From Gemmatimonadota bacterium (GTDB lineage Bacteria; Gemmatimonadota; Gemmatimonadetes; Longimicrobiales; Gaopeijiaceae): a stretch of 64,000 nucleotides of DNA. The stretch spans positions 62,001 through 126,000 of the forward strand of contig DUBS01000035.1 of NCBI GenBank assembly GCA_012960225.1. The letters are read 5' to 3'. Positions 54,604 to 62,978 of this stretch are shown here, piece after piece. A model generated the notes under the pieces. That model was not told where the DNA came from. It did no database searches and saw nothing but the letters and a program-made list of their open reading frames with translations. Position 1 is the stretch's first letter. Each line of letters begins with the position of its first letter. Made by a program: the position numbers and the translations under genes.

Positions 54604-56715
54604 TCAGCACGATACGCACTTGTGATTGTTCTTCGAACCCAAGCTCTCCAGCAGGACCACAGTCCCAAGGTAGGGAGGTGTGCGCTGCTGGGGGCCATTC
54701 GCCATATCGGCAGTAGTCTGTCCTTTACGGCTAATCACCGCTATATCGGCGCCGCGCTCGATCAGGTACAGAACTAATTCATCATCACCCCGGGATGCGG
54801 CATGATGGAGTGCCGTATAGGCATTAACGTCCCGGATATCGACCTCGGCACCCGCCTCCTCGATCAGAAATTTCACTGCTGCCAGCCAGTTGTCCGGTAC
54901 GTGCCGGTGCGCATTCGCTGCAAATGATTGTCCATACCCGACACCCGACGCTGCGTGAATCGGATAGACAGATGGCCCGCCAACGGGGACCGGGAGAATA
55001 CCGGAATAGTCCTTCTCCTCCTCTTCCTCGGCTTCTTCCTCCTCAGTTTCAGTCGCCGCGCTCTCACCCTCCGCGTTTGCCATTTTGGGATTTACACTCT
55101 CTTCAACCTGTCCTTCAACTTCTTGCAGCTTTTCAGTTTCTTCTGCAGCCTGACTTTCCTCACCTTCCTCCTCCGTATTCTCCTCCTCCGTATCAGCACG
55201 CCGACGGCGCTGAGGCGGCTTCATGGTCGGGATGTTCGGATCCGCCCCATAGTCCATCAGCAGTCGCATAGCGTCCACGTCCAGAGCATAGGCAGCGCGC
55301 CAAAATGGTGTGGCACCCCTCAAATTGGCGCCGCCAGCTCTGCCCAACACAGAGAACGTGTACTCCATAAACCAGAGGTGGGTTTTTAGACGCACATCGG
55401 GATCCGCCCCAGCAGCTAAGAGAGCCTCTAAGACCTCGAGATACGTACTTTCCTGCTGCTCGTGCTCCGTTGGATGGGCGTACGATGCCCTCGGTGCCCA
55501 CCGCCGCTCAAGCGTTGCGAAAAGTGGAGTGGTCCCAGCCATGCTCATTTCGTTGGGATCGGCACCCCGCGCAAGTAACATTAGTGCAAGGTCAAACTGA
55601 CCATTGATTGTGGCCATCAGCAGAGGCTGCGTCTGATCCCCTCCCGAAGGCTGATTTATAGCAGCACCACCCTCTATGAGTGCCGTCGTCGCCTCCATGT
55701 GGCCTTGCCGGACGGCATGTAGCAGGGGTGTAAGTCCACCCCAGCTCCCAACCAACTGGGCATAAGAAGGCGGCCTTTCCTCTTCGTTCTCGTCCGCTGC
55801 GGTTCCATCTGGTCCAAATGGCGTCTCAGATTGTTCTACCTCTTCTGGTTGGTTGCTGGCCAATTCACCATCCGGTGCATCCTTAGCACCTGGCCCAACC
55901 TCCTTCAATTCATCGTCCCCTTCAGCCTCCTCAGATTCCTCTTCTCTCTCTCCATCAGAAGACGGTACATCAGGCCATTTCCGCTGAATCTCGCGGTGCG
56001 CAAGAATTGCTGCTTGGACCTGACTCGGGGCAGGTTGCCAGTCCGTACCTCCACCTTCTTTGTCCTTGAATTCGGCAAGAACTTCCGATAGGCCTTTTTC
56101 GGCCGCGCGATCTGCTTCCGATTGCTCTACAACATTCACTGCACCCGAGGTGATGCTTGGGTCGGCTCCGGAGGAGAGAAGCACCCGAATCGCTTCTACT
56201 CGGTTGTTCGCTGCAGCAAATATGAGTGGTGTTTGACCCCAGGCGGATTCCTTCGCGTCCACAATGGCACCTGCCTGAATCAATTCAGTCAGGACACTAG
56301 GGTCACCGGAAGCAGCGGCAAGATGGAGTGGGGTAGCACCTGAGTTGGTGGTCATCCCATTGGGGTCTGCGTTTGCTTCGAGCAGCAGGGTCACAAAACC
56401 CACATCGCCCGCACGAGCGGCCATGTGCAAAGGTGTATATCGACCGATGCGAGTTCCGGCGTGCACGTCACCTCCGGCATAGACGATCGTCTTACCGAGT
56501 TCGATGTCTCCATGTCGGACAGCCCAGTGGAGGGCAGTCATCCCGTCACCTTGGGCGGCATTCACGTCGGCACCTTGGCGTAACAGCTGACGAACTACAG
56601 CGATATCACGCCGCTGGGCCGCATCAGCAACGGGTGTATCGGGGCCAGTCGACCCACCAAGCAGAAGCGGTAGGGCGACGACGCCGAAAATATTGCGGAG
56701 CACCCGTCTGCTCAT
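54604..56715 (-). CDS. exported ankyrin-repeat protein with two acidic linkers
   Basis: 703 residues with an N-terminal hydrophobic signal (about 8-20). Ankyrin repeats cover about 30-190 (e.g. DGMTALHWAVRHGD and GRYTPLHMAARAGD), 325-500 (GGLTPLLHAVRQGH, GTTPLFATLE, GATPFWRAAY) and 630-690 (NAYTALHHAASRGD). Between them are two highly acidic linkers, about 252-315 and 508-569, rich in runs of Glu. The protein ends in Cys700-x-x-Cys703. Its start overlaps the DUF1552 stop by four bases. Ankyrin arrays bind proteins, so this could be a scaffold for the DUF1552/DUF1592 pair. Its function is unknown. Confidence 0.88.
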   Translation of the reverse strand: MSRRVLRNIFGVVALPLLLGGSTGPDTPVADAAQRRDIAVVRQLLRQGADVNAAQGDGMTALHWAVRHGDIELGKTIVYAGGDVHAGTRIGRYTPLHMAARAGDVGFVTLLLEANADPNGMTTNSGATPLHLAAASGDPSVLTELIQAGAIVDAKESAWGQTPLIFAAANNRVEAIRVLLSSGADPSITSGAVNVVEQSEADRAAEKGLSEVLAEFKDKEGGGTDWQPAPSQVQAAILAHREIQRKWPDVPSSDGEREEESEEAEGDDELKEVGPGAKDAPDGELASNQPEEVEQSETPFGPDGTAADENEEERPPSYAQLVGSWGGLTPLLHAVRQGHMEATTALIEGGAAINQPSGGDQTQPLLMATINGQFDLALMLLARGADPNEMSMAGTTPLFATLERRWAPRASYAHPTEHEQQESTYLEVLEALLAAGADPDVRLKTHLWFMEYTFSVLGRAGGANLRGATPFWRAAYALDVDAMRLLMDYGADPNIPTMKPPQRRRRADTEEENTEEEGEESQAAEETEKLQEVEGQVEESVNPKMANAEGESAATETEEEEAEEEEEKDYSGILPVPVGGPSVYPIHAASGVGYGQSFAANAHRHVPDNWLAAVKFLIEEAGAEVDIRDVNAYTALHHAASRGDDELVLYLIERGADIAVISRKGQTTADMANGPQQRTPPYLGTVVLLESLGSKNNHKCVSC

Positions 56716-58094
56716 ACCGAGAATACCCCGTCGCTATCGCCGAATCCTGTTAAGTCTCGGTGCCCTAGCTTATGTAACAAGGATACGAACACATTTGCCA
56801 TAGGTGTCCCGTCCGGCGCCTTCATATGCCCGCGCGCCTCAAGTTGTCCGTTAGCTCCCCCCATCACCACCAGAGGGCAACGACGATGGTTGTGTAGGTT
56901 CGCGTCACCCATGGGTGAACCCCAAATGATCATCGACTGGTCCAGTAAGCTGGACTCGCCATCAAAAGTCTCTTCCAGTCGGCCCAGGAAGTATGCCATC
57001 TGGCTCACCCGGTATTGGCAAATCTTGTTGAACTCTAGGATGGCCTCCTCTTTATCACCGTGGTGGGAAGATGGGTGGAATGCTCGGTCAGACCCACTTT
57101 CTGGAAACGTACGATTTGACGCATCTCGTCCAGTTTTTAACGCGACCACTCGTGTAATGTCCGCCTGGAATGCTAGGACCTGAATGTCAGATAGGAGCCT
57201 CATATGTTCAGAGAACGAATCCGGCACTCCAGGAGGAGCCTCAGGTAACTCCCGGGGCTCTCCACCAGTGTTGCGGAGTTCAACCATATCTATACGGCGC
57301 TCTATCTCACGTATGTTCTCCAAGTACTGATCTACGCGATGGCGGTCAATGGCACCTAAGTCCCTCTTCATCCGACCCACTTCATCCGCAACCCAGTCTA
57401 GGATACTCCTCTGAGTCCGACGCCGAATGGCACGCTCTCTCTCAGAGCCACCCGCCCCGAACAACAAGTCAAAGGCAGTGCGGGGGTTGCGGATCATGGG
57501 AAGAGGCTCTGAAGGAGATGACCAACTGATCGAGTCCATATAAGAGCAGGAATAGTTATAGTCACAACCGCCACCCTTATCCGTCCTCTCAATAGAGAGT
57601 TGCAAGGACGGCAGTACGGTCTCCTGACCGAAACGCTGTGCGTGGAGTTGATCTAGCGAAGTCCCACAGTAGAGGTCCGAGCCCTGTGTCTGTTTGGGGT
57701 GTGACTGGGTGAGAAAGACAGCGCTTGAACGAAAATGGTCACCGCCGATCTCCCCAGGGCTGACCGGTTCGGCCATACGCACATCAGTATTGCTAATAAT
57801 TGTGAGTCGGTCCCGCCAAGGCTCCAAGGATGTCAGGACATTTTCTGGGAGCAATTCGTAATCACGACCAACAGTGGAGGGCGCAAACAAGTACTGCTCC
57901 GCACCCCAATCGTTACAGCCGGGTAGGCCGTGCACCTCTTCGATACAGACCAGGCGGGGTGCCCCTTCCGCCTTGGGTGATCCATACACTCGTCCGGCGG
58001 GTCGCATGGCATCTAGCAATGGTAATGCCAAGGTGGTGCCCACTCCTCGAATGAACGTGCGACGCGGGATACTCTTCCCTGTGATGAAGCGCAT
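56712..58094 (-). CDS. DUF1552 protein, Tat-exported
   Basis: 460 residues. A twin-arginine signal, IPRRTFIRGVG, is near residue 10, followed by a hydrophobic segment, so it should be exported folded. DUF1552 features include PRLVCIEEVHGLPG near residue 47, GGDHFRSSAVFLTQSHPKQT, SWSSPSEPLPMIRNPRTAFD, LLSDIQVLAFQADITRVV and HHGDKEEAILEFNKI. The domain belongs to a superfamily with alkaline-phosphatase/sulfatase-like folds, but no reaction is established. A GAGGT ribosome-binding site precedes it. It lies six bases after the DUF1592 stop and overlaps the ankyrin gene, an arrangement common in Planctomycetota and related phyla. Confidence 0.93.
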   Translation of the reverse strand: MRFITGKSIPRRTFIRGVGTTLALPLLDAMRPAGRVYGSPKAEGAPRLVCIEEVHGLPGCNDWGAEQYLFAPSTVGRDYELLPENVLTSLEPWRDRLTIISNTDVRMAEPVSPGEIGGDHFRSSAVFLTQSHPKQTQGSDLYCGTSLDQLHAQRFGQETVLPSLQLSIERTDKGGGCDYNYSCSYMDSISWSSPSEPLPMIRNPRTAFDLLFGAGGSERERAIRRRTQRSILDWVADEVGRMKRDLGAIDRHRVDQYLENIREIERRIDMVELRNTGGEPRELPEAPPGVPDSFSEHMRLLSDIQVLAFQADITRVVALKTGRDASNRTFPESGSDRAFHPSSHHGDKEEAILEFNKICQYRVSQMAYFLGRLEETFDGESSLLDQSMIIWGSPMGDANLHNHRRCPLVVMGGANGQLEARGHMKAPDGTPMANVFVSLLHKLGHRDLTGFGDSDGVFSV

Positions 58095-58100
58095 GTTCCA

Positions 58101-60599
58101 CTACCTCGATTTGGGATCCAGAGAGTTCTCCTCTGACGCTACCGGAGCTTGTTTCATTTGGAATGCGTCACTCTTTAGCACACCAAGTATGAACGACGAC
58201 ATCCGATAATTATTCTTTTCAGCATCTGCGACGATAGCCCGCACTGCCGGCTGGTCCTGATAGTCTAGCCTCCGGCCCAATGCATAGGCCATTAAGCTAG
58301 CAGTAAAATGCCTTATCAACGGAATTGGCCGCTTGAGCAAGACCCGTGACAAGTCTAACGGACTGCTAATATCCGTACCGTCATAGAACGTGCCGCGTGT
58401 GTCTAGTAGTACACCTCTTTCCCGTGTTCGCCATTTGCCCGTTACGTCGAAGTTATCGAGAGCAAGGCCGATAGGGTCCATGAACTTGTGACAAGATGCA
58501 CACACAGGATTTGCGCGATGCATCTCCATACGCTCGCGCGTAGTAAGAATACGAGCCCCTTCCGTCTCATCTGTCGCCTCTAGGTCTGGCACACCAGGAG
58601 GAGGAGGAGGAGGAGGAGTGCCCAAAAGCACCTGCATTACCCACTTGCCCCGAAGTACCGGTGAAGTGCGATTTCCAAGTGAGGTTTGAACGAGCACGCT
58701 CCCATGACCCAGAACGCCTCGCCGTTCTTCCCTCGGATAGTCCACCCGGCGGAACTCGTCCCCAACAACACCGGGAACATCGTAATGATTCGCTAAGCGT
58801 TCATTAAGGAAGGAATAGTCAGCGCTATACATCTCGAGCAGACTCCGATCCTCTCGAACCAGATTATCAAAGAACAGTTCAGTCTCACGGCGCATTGCTA
58901 CAGCCAACTGTTGGCTATAGTTGGGAAACCAAAACGCATCAGGGCGAACTTTTTCCAAGTCCTGCAGTTGTAGCCACAATGAGGCGAACCGCGTAGCCAA
59001 AGCTTCCGAGCGCGGATCCATCAGTAAGCGCCTAGCCTGACGCTCTAGGTTCTTCTGCTTGGATAGATCACCACTTCTGGCAAGCCGAAGGAGTTCTTCA
59101 TCTGGATTCGTGCCCCAGAGGAAGAAGGAGATCCGCGATGCGAGGTCCACTTCATCGATCTCGTAAACCTCACCTGGCTCTATATTGTCCGGCTCTTTCT
59201 CCATCCGGAAGAGGAAATGCGGGCTGGTGAGGATGGCTTCTAGTGCGGTCCGCACACCCATTTCAAAGCCCCCCTCTTCTGCCCCCATCTGATAGAACCT
59301 CATCAGAGGTTCAATGTCTTCCTGATCTAGACTTCGGCCGTACGCCTGGGCCGCAAGTCCAGCTAGAATACTCTTGCTACAGGACTCTTCTTCGTCAGCC
59401 GACGTGGGCCGGCAGGTGAAAACCCGCCGTCGAGTTGGCGTATCAGAAACACCCACCGGGTTGTGTGGCCCCTCAAGCGTCAGGTTAATGAGATGGGGAA
59501 GCGATGTAGTGCCGTAACTCGCCTCTGTACCGGTTAAAGACCAGTCATTAGGCCGCATTAGGTCCTCATAGGGCCCATCCATTTGACGGATGAACGCAGC
59601 GGTAACCCTCCGCTGACCCGCCCGGATGAATACCGGATCAGTCTCGACCGGAAATGTTTTTCTTCCCTGAAAGTCGATATCGCCACCGTAATGCACTAAC
59701 GCTACGCGTTCGCCCTCCACTGATATGTCTATATCGTGGAAGCGCTCTCCCCACCCCGAAATGAAACCCATGGAGAAGGTGTATTCTCCATCTGCCGGGA
59801 AGGTATGCAGCACGCTGATACCGCCTCGAGTCCCATAGGGTGCCCCCTCGACGGCCTCCCACTCGTGCTGTGACACGGACGCTGGATTGGTATAGGTCTT
59901 TGCCGTAACCGGGGCATCTGTCTGGCCAACTGCCTGGCGTGCTACTTCACTGGCAGCTGTCATATAGGCATCCATCAATGTAGGCGACATTGCCTGCACG
60001 TCGGCGATATTATCGAAACTCGCGCTGATCTGATCTGCCGGTAGCCACTCCTCAGGATCGATTCTGAGCCCCAAGACGTCCTCAATAAGACGTGCATATT
60101 CCGCACGATTCAACCGCTGGAAGGGTCGTGTCCCTGGAGTCCGCTGCTCATCTGCAGCCTCATCGACCAGGGTTTCAAGCGTCTCGACAAGAGTCAAAAG
60201 TGTGTCTGGACTAGGCCTTCGGGCCCCAGGAAGCGGCATCATACCTGCCCGCAGCTTCACAATCATCTTCTCTGCCGTCGCTGCCAATTGAGGGGCTTTA
60301 GCGATATCAAATTCAGACAGAGAGAGGTTCCCTCTCAGCGTCACATCATTATGGCACCTGACACAGTACTGCTGGATAACATCGTTCAGTTCATCAGAAG
60401 ACATCACGAGTGGAGAGAACTGGGAGCCGGTCGATGCAAACCCTTGAAGACCCTCACCCGACCGAGCTGCCAGGTACTCCTGGATCAAGATAGTAGGCGA
60501 CCCTTTGGGACTAAGGTCACTCCATTGCGCTACAGTTAGCGATGGCATACCCAGGCCAAAGCACAATAGCGCGATTACGTTACGAGTCAGGCTTCTCAC
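58101..60599 (-). CDS. DUF1592-family multidomain c-type cytochrome-like protein
   Basis: 832 residues from GTG (60599) with a Sec signal ending LTVA. Two heme-binding motifs are seen: CVRCH at residues 79-83 (PSCyt1-type domain) and CASCH near residue 700. Between them lie the DUF1587, DUF1592 (from about residue 480) and DUF1588 domains, and at the end DUF1585 with PIGLALDNFD and TASLMAYALGRRLDY. A Pro-rich linker (seven Pro) is near residue 662. The heme motifs and export point to electron transfer, probably in the periplasm. This is the largest member of the cluster with DUF1552 and the ankyrin protein. Confidence 0.94.
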   Translation of the reverse strand: MRSLTRNVIALLCFGLGMPSLTVAQWSDLSPKGSPTILIQEYLAARSGEGLQGFASTGSQFSPLVMSSDELNDVIQQYCVRCHNDVTLRGNLSLSEFDIAKAPQLAATAEKMIVKLRAGMMPLPGARRPSPDTLLTLVETLETLVDEAADEQRTPGTRPFQRLNRAEYARLIEDVLGLRIDPEEWLPADQISASFDNIADVQAMSPTLMDAYMTAASEVARQAVGQTDAPVTAKTYTNPASVSQHEWEAVEGAPYGTRGGISVLHTFPADGEYTFSMGFISGWGERFHDIDISVEGERVALVHYGGDIDFQGRKTFPVETDPVFIRAGQRRVTAAFIRQMDGPYEDLMRPNDWSLTGTEASYGTTSLPHLINLTLEGPHNPVGVSDTPTRRRVFTCRPTSADEEESCSKSILAGLAAQAYGRSLDQEDIEPLMRFYQMGAEEGGFEMGVRTALEAILTSPHFLFRMEKEPDNIEPGEVYEIDEVDLASRISFFLWGTNPDEELLRLARSGDLSKQKNLERQARRLLMDPRSEALATRFASLWLQLQDLEKVRPDAFWFPNYSQQLAVAMRRETELFFDNLVREDRSLLEMYSADYSFLNERLANHYDVPGVVGDEFRRVDYPREERRGVLGHGSVLVQTSLGNRTSPVLRGKWVMQVLLGTPPPPPPPGVPDLEATDETEGARILTTRERMEMHRANPVCASCHKFMDPIGLALDNFDVTGKWRTRERGVLLDTRGTFYDGTDISSPLDLSRVLLKRPIPLIRHFTASLMAYALGRRLDYQDQPAVRAIVADAEKNNYRMSSFILGVLKSDAFQMKQAPVASEENSLDPKSR
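58596..58616 (+). repeat. AGG trinucleotide tract (polyproline linker)
   Basis: Seven tandem AGG units on the plus strand read as seven CCT proline codons in the DUF1592 gene. They form the hinge before the domain containing the second heme motif. Such tracts can vary in length by slippage, in three-base steps that keep the frame. Confidence 0.85.
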
Positions 60600-60619
60600 G
60601 GGGAGGGGCTCTTCAATTT

Positions 60620-61087
60620 CTAGCGGATCCGATTGTAAACAGCGTGTGTTACGCGCGTGATCTTTCCGTTTTCATCAAGTCGCACGTACTCATTGTCGAT
60701 CCTGTTCCCGTCCTCCGAAAGCGTGTTGATAATGACTTGGGACACTCGACCATTTCGCATATTTAAGATTCGTGTGCTCCGGTCGTCGATAATCTCCACC
60801 GCAGTCTCGGAATTTTCCTGTCCTCGAACAGCTTGGAAAACACCGTCGAACATCGTCACATAACCCCATTCGTTATCCTGCCCCCCTGCGTTGGTCGAAG
60901 CGACGGTGATCTCCATCCCCCCATTTCCATAGGGTTCATACGTCATGATGTTCTTCGAGGGTGGAGGGGCATCCGATTGCATCTGCCAGACACCAAAACG
61001 CGGGTTCGACTGCGCAGATGCAGATACAGCTGTAACAACCAGTGTAGCAAGAGCCAGGCAGCCAATTTTCAATTTCCGTCTGCACAT
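60620..61087 (-). CDS. small secreted protein of unknown function
   Basis: 155 residues from ATG at 61087, supported by TAGGAGT seven bases before it; an ATG at 61156 adds a segment that does not look like a signal. The N-terminus is a Sec signal (hydrophobic ~9-24, cleavage likely after SAQ/ASA). The mature part reads as a beta-rich small domain with FGVWQMQSDAPPPSKNIMTYEPYGNGGMEI at its start, resembling small barrel proteins that measure or bind a ligand. No family is recognised with confidence. It follows a gap of 98 bases after the membrane-protein gene and ends 20 bases before the DUF1592 gene start, so it probably belongs to that cluster. Confidence 0.72.
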   Translation of the reverse strand: MCRRKLKIGCLALATLVVTAVSASAQSNPRFGVWQMQSDAPPPSKNIMTYEPYGNGGMEITVASTNAGGQDNEWGYVTMFDGVFQAVRGQENSETAVEIIDDRSTRILNMRNGRVSQVIINTLSEDGNRIDNEYVRLDENGKITRVTHAVYNRIR

Positions 61088-61185
61088 CGATGGTACTCCT
61101 ATCTCAGGGGTGTGGGCGGATACAGTCAGCATGTGGATCTCAAGTGCGCCGTGCAAGGTTTTAAGTGCACTCCTCCCTATGGGCG

Positions 61186-62814
61186 CTAGCTATCTCCAGG
61201 GGGAGCGTCACAAGTATCAGGCCATCCACGTTCGCAAGCGAGAGCATATAGTGCTTGAGGTTCCCGCTCGGTAACCGGACCCTTACTGCCCCGAAGCACG
61301 ATTGGAAGTTCTTCTAGAGGCGGAGGGGCACGGCTGAACCCCAATGCGCCGGTCCTGAGTTGGGTTAGGTTTTCACAAGCCAAATCAAAACCCAGATCAC
61401 AACCATTTTCTAGCGATACCTGGGCGTCACTGAAGCGATCCACGCTAGCAAGCAATATCCCGAGCTCGTTGCATGCCCAGCCCGAGTCACGGTCGCAGTA
61501 CACACTCTGCATGCCCGCTAAGTAATCACAGCCACGGTCACTCCCCTCATCGCAAGCCTGCTGCCAGAACGGGAGGTACTGACCAGGATGGTTGTCACCT
61601 ACGCCATTGCTACCACTAAGAACGACAAAAATCACAACCCAAATCCCTACGAGTCCATAACGTCTCTTAATGGGAGCAAGGCCCTTATTGATCCATGAGA
61701 AGTCCAGGAATCCAAGCCACCTTGAGGCTGCACTTCGATCAATAATTTGGATCAAAAGATTGAGGATGGGCACCGGCAGTAGCTTGTCGTAAAAAGCTGG
61801 AACTTCCATTGCCCTTAGAAGCACAGCAAAGGCGATCGTAGCAAACCCGTAGAGGATACCAAAGATAATCCGACCTCGGCCTGTACTGGGGGAGGTGGAC
61901 GGATCCGTGAACAGAAGATGCATCCCTAGAAAAACCGCAATCGGGATGTACGCGTCCTGGAAAAAATAGGTTCCTGTGAGCCAGAAGTAACCAAGCCCAA
62001 AGGTATATGCGGAGATAACCGCCCAAACCGTCATGATCGCTACACCGAAAAGGAGTTGACCTGGTATAGAGGCCAGGAAGATCACGGCGTAGATGTAGGG
62101 GGGGTTGTTCTGCAGCGAGGCAATCTCCTGACCCCAGGTGATCTCAGTCATACCCGTCATAATCAGCACGAGCGAGCAAATACTGAGGGGAAGGGAAGAC
62201 GGATTAAAGATGTGCGCAGAGCGACCATTTTTCGTCCACCGGATCAGGTCTTTTCCTAGATATCCCAATAGGATCATCGCGAATTGCCAGTGGAACCATT
62301 CCGGCTTGAACCACAGGAACAGATTGATACTGCCAATGATTGGGAAAGGACCGAACCCAAGTTGGTAGTCCTCGCGCCGGGACCACTGTAGCAAAGCATC
62401 TACACCGTATGCGAACACGAGTTGGGCAGCGATGAATGGCGCAAAATCATACACCAGATCTACGTACCGACCCCACCAAAAAAAGACGGTGCCCTGTGCG
62501 CAGGCCTGGACCCAATGATGCCTCCGAACAGCAAATTCAAGGGTCAGTACCCGTTGCCCTTTTCGAATTCCAATGAAGAGAACTAACGCCCAAGCAACGA
62601 GCACTCCCGCGGCAAGCAAGAAAGTGTTCTGTAGCCCTTCATTTCCCCTAACCGGGGGCAATAGCACGAAAGCCGCGAGAAGAGCTGCAAAGAAGCAGGG
62701 TACCAAAACAACCTGGGCAGGTGAGAGCCGCTTTCCAACAGACGTCACTTGTGTCGCAGCACCGTTCATAGGCCTCATGGGCAAGCTACCGGAGATCTTC
62801 GGCTCGATGATCAT
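61186..62814 (-). CDS. NqrB/RnfD-like membrane protein with C-terminal disulfide-type Sel1 repeats
   Basis: 542 residues. Residues ~30-400 hold about nine to ten membrane segments. The segment FTDPSTSPSTGRGRIIFG near residue 301 matches the conserved C-terminal motif of NqrB/RnfD (PF03116), as do HIFNPSSLPL and the overall helix pattern. The family transports electrons and ions in NADH:quinone or ferredoxin complexes, but no other Rnf or Nqr subunit is nearby. From residue 411, four pairs of cysteines, 421/429, 440/448, 472/480 and 527/535, each have the C-x7-C spacing of Hcp/Sel1-like disulfide repeats. This tail should be periplasmic. An AGGTT-like sequence precedes the ATG. Confidence 0.82.
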   Translation of the reverse strand: MIIEPKISGSLPMRPMNGAATQVTSVGKRLSPAQVVLVPCFFAALLAAFVLLPPVRGNEGLQNTFLLAAGVLVAWALVLFIGIRKGQRVLTLEFAVRRHHWVQACAQGTVFFWWGRYVDLVYDFAPFIAAQLVFAYGVDALLQWSRREDYQLGFGPFPIIGSINLFLWFKPEWFHWQFAMILLGYLGKDLIRWTKNGRSAHIFNPSSLPLSICSLVLIMTGMTEITWGQEIASLQNNPPYIYAVIFLASIPGQLLFGVAIMTVWAVISAYTFGLGYFWLTGTYFFQDAYIPIAVFLGMHLLFTDPSTSPSTGRGRIIFGILYGFATIAFAVLLRAMEVPAFYDKLLPVPILNLLIQIIDRSAASRWLGFLDFSWINKGLAPIKRRYGLVGIWVVIFVVLSGSNGVGDNHPGQYLPFWQQACDEGSDRGCDYLAGMQSVYCDRDSGWACNELGILLASVDRFSDAQVSLENGCDLGFDLACENLTQLRTGALGFSRAPPPLEELPIVLRGSKGPVTEREPQALYALACERGWPDTCDAPPGDS

Positions 62815-62884
62815 GCATCAACCTGATGGGTGATGGAACCCCCTGTACCGCTCAGTAGCAGAGCAATTCTGCTAAACACAAGAA

Positions 62885-62917
62885 GGGACGCCGCGTAGAT
62901 CACTCACGCGGCGTCCC
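62885..62917 (-). terminator. strong hairpin terminator after the NHL-repeat gene
   Basis: GGGACGCCGCGT (62885-62896) pairs perfectly with ACGCGGCGTCCC (62906-62917) around the nine-base loop AGATCACTC. Read on the minus strand it lies 61 bases after the NHL-protein stop and is followed by CTTCTTGTGTT, a T-rich stretch. It separates that gene from the membrane-protein gene. Confidence 0.75.
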
Positions 62918-62978
62918 TCAGCTTAATCCCCGCTCCTAGGATCTCCAAGAAATCTTCAGTGATGCGGCATTCGGCTAC

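Noticed and set aside
54928-55389. 153-residue frame opposite the ankyrin gene
   Set aside because: Antisense of the acidic linker yields a Leu/Ser-rich shadow frame; no start signals.
58596-58616. AGG repeat as a phase-variable contingency locus
   Set aside because: Slippage by three bases would keep the frame, so it cannot switch the gene on and off; treated as a polyproline linker.
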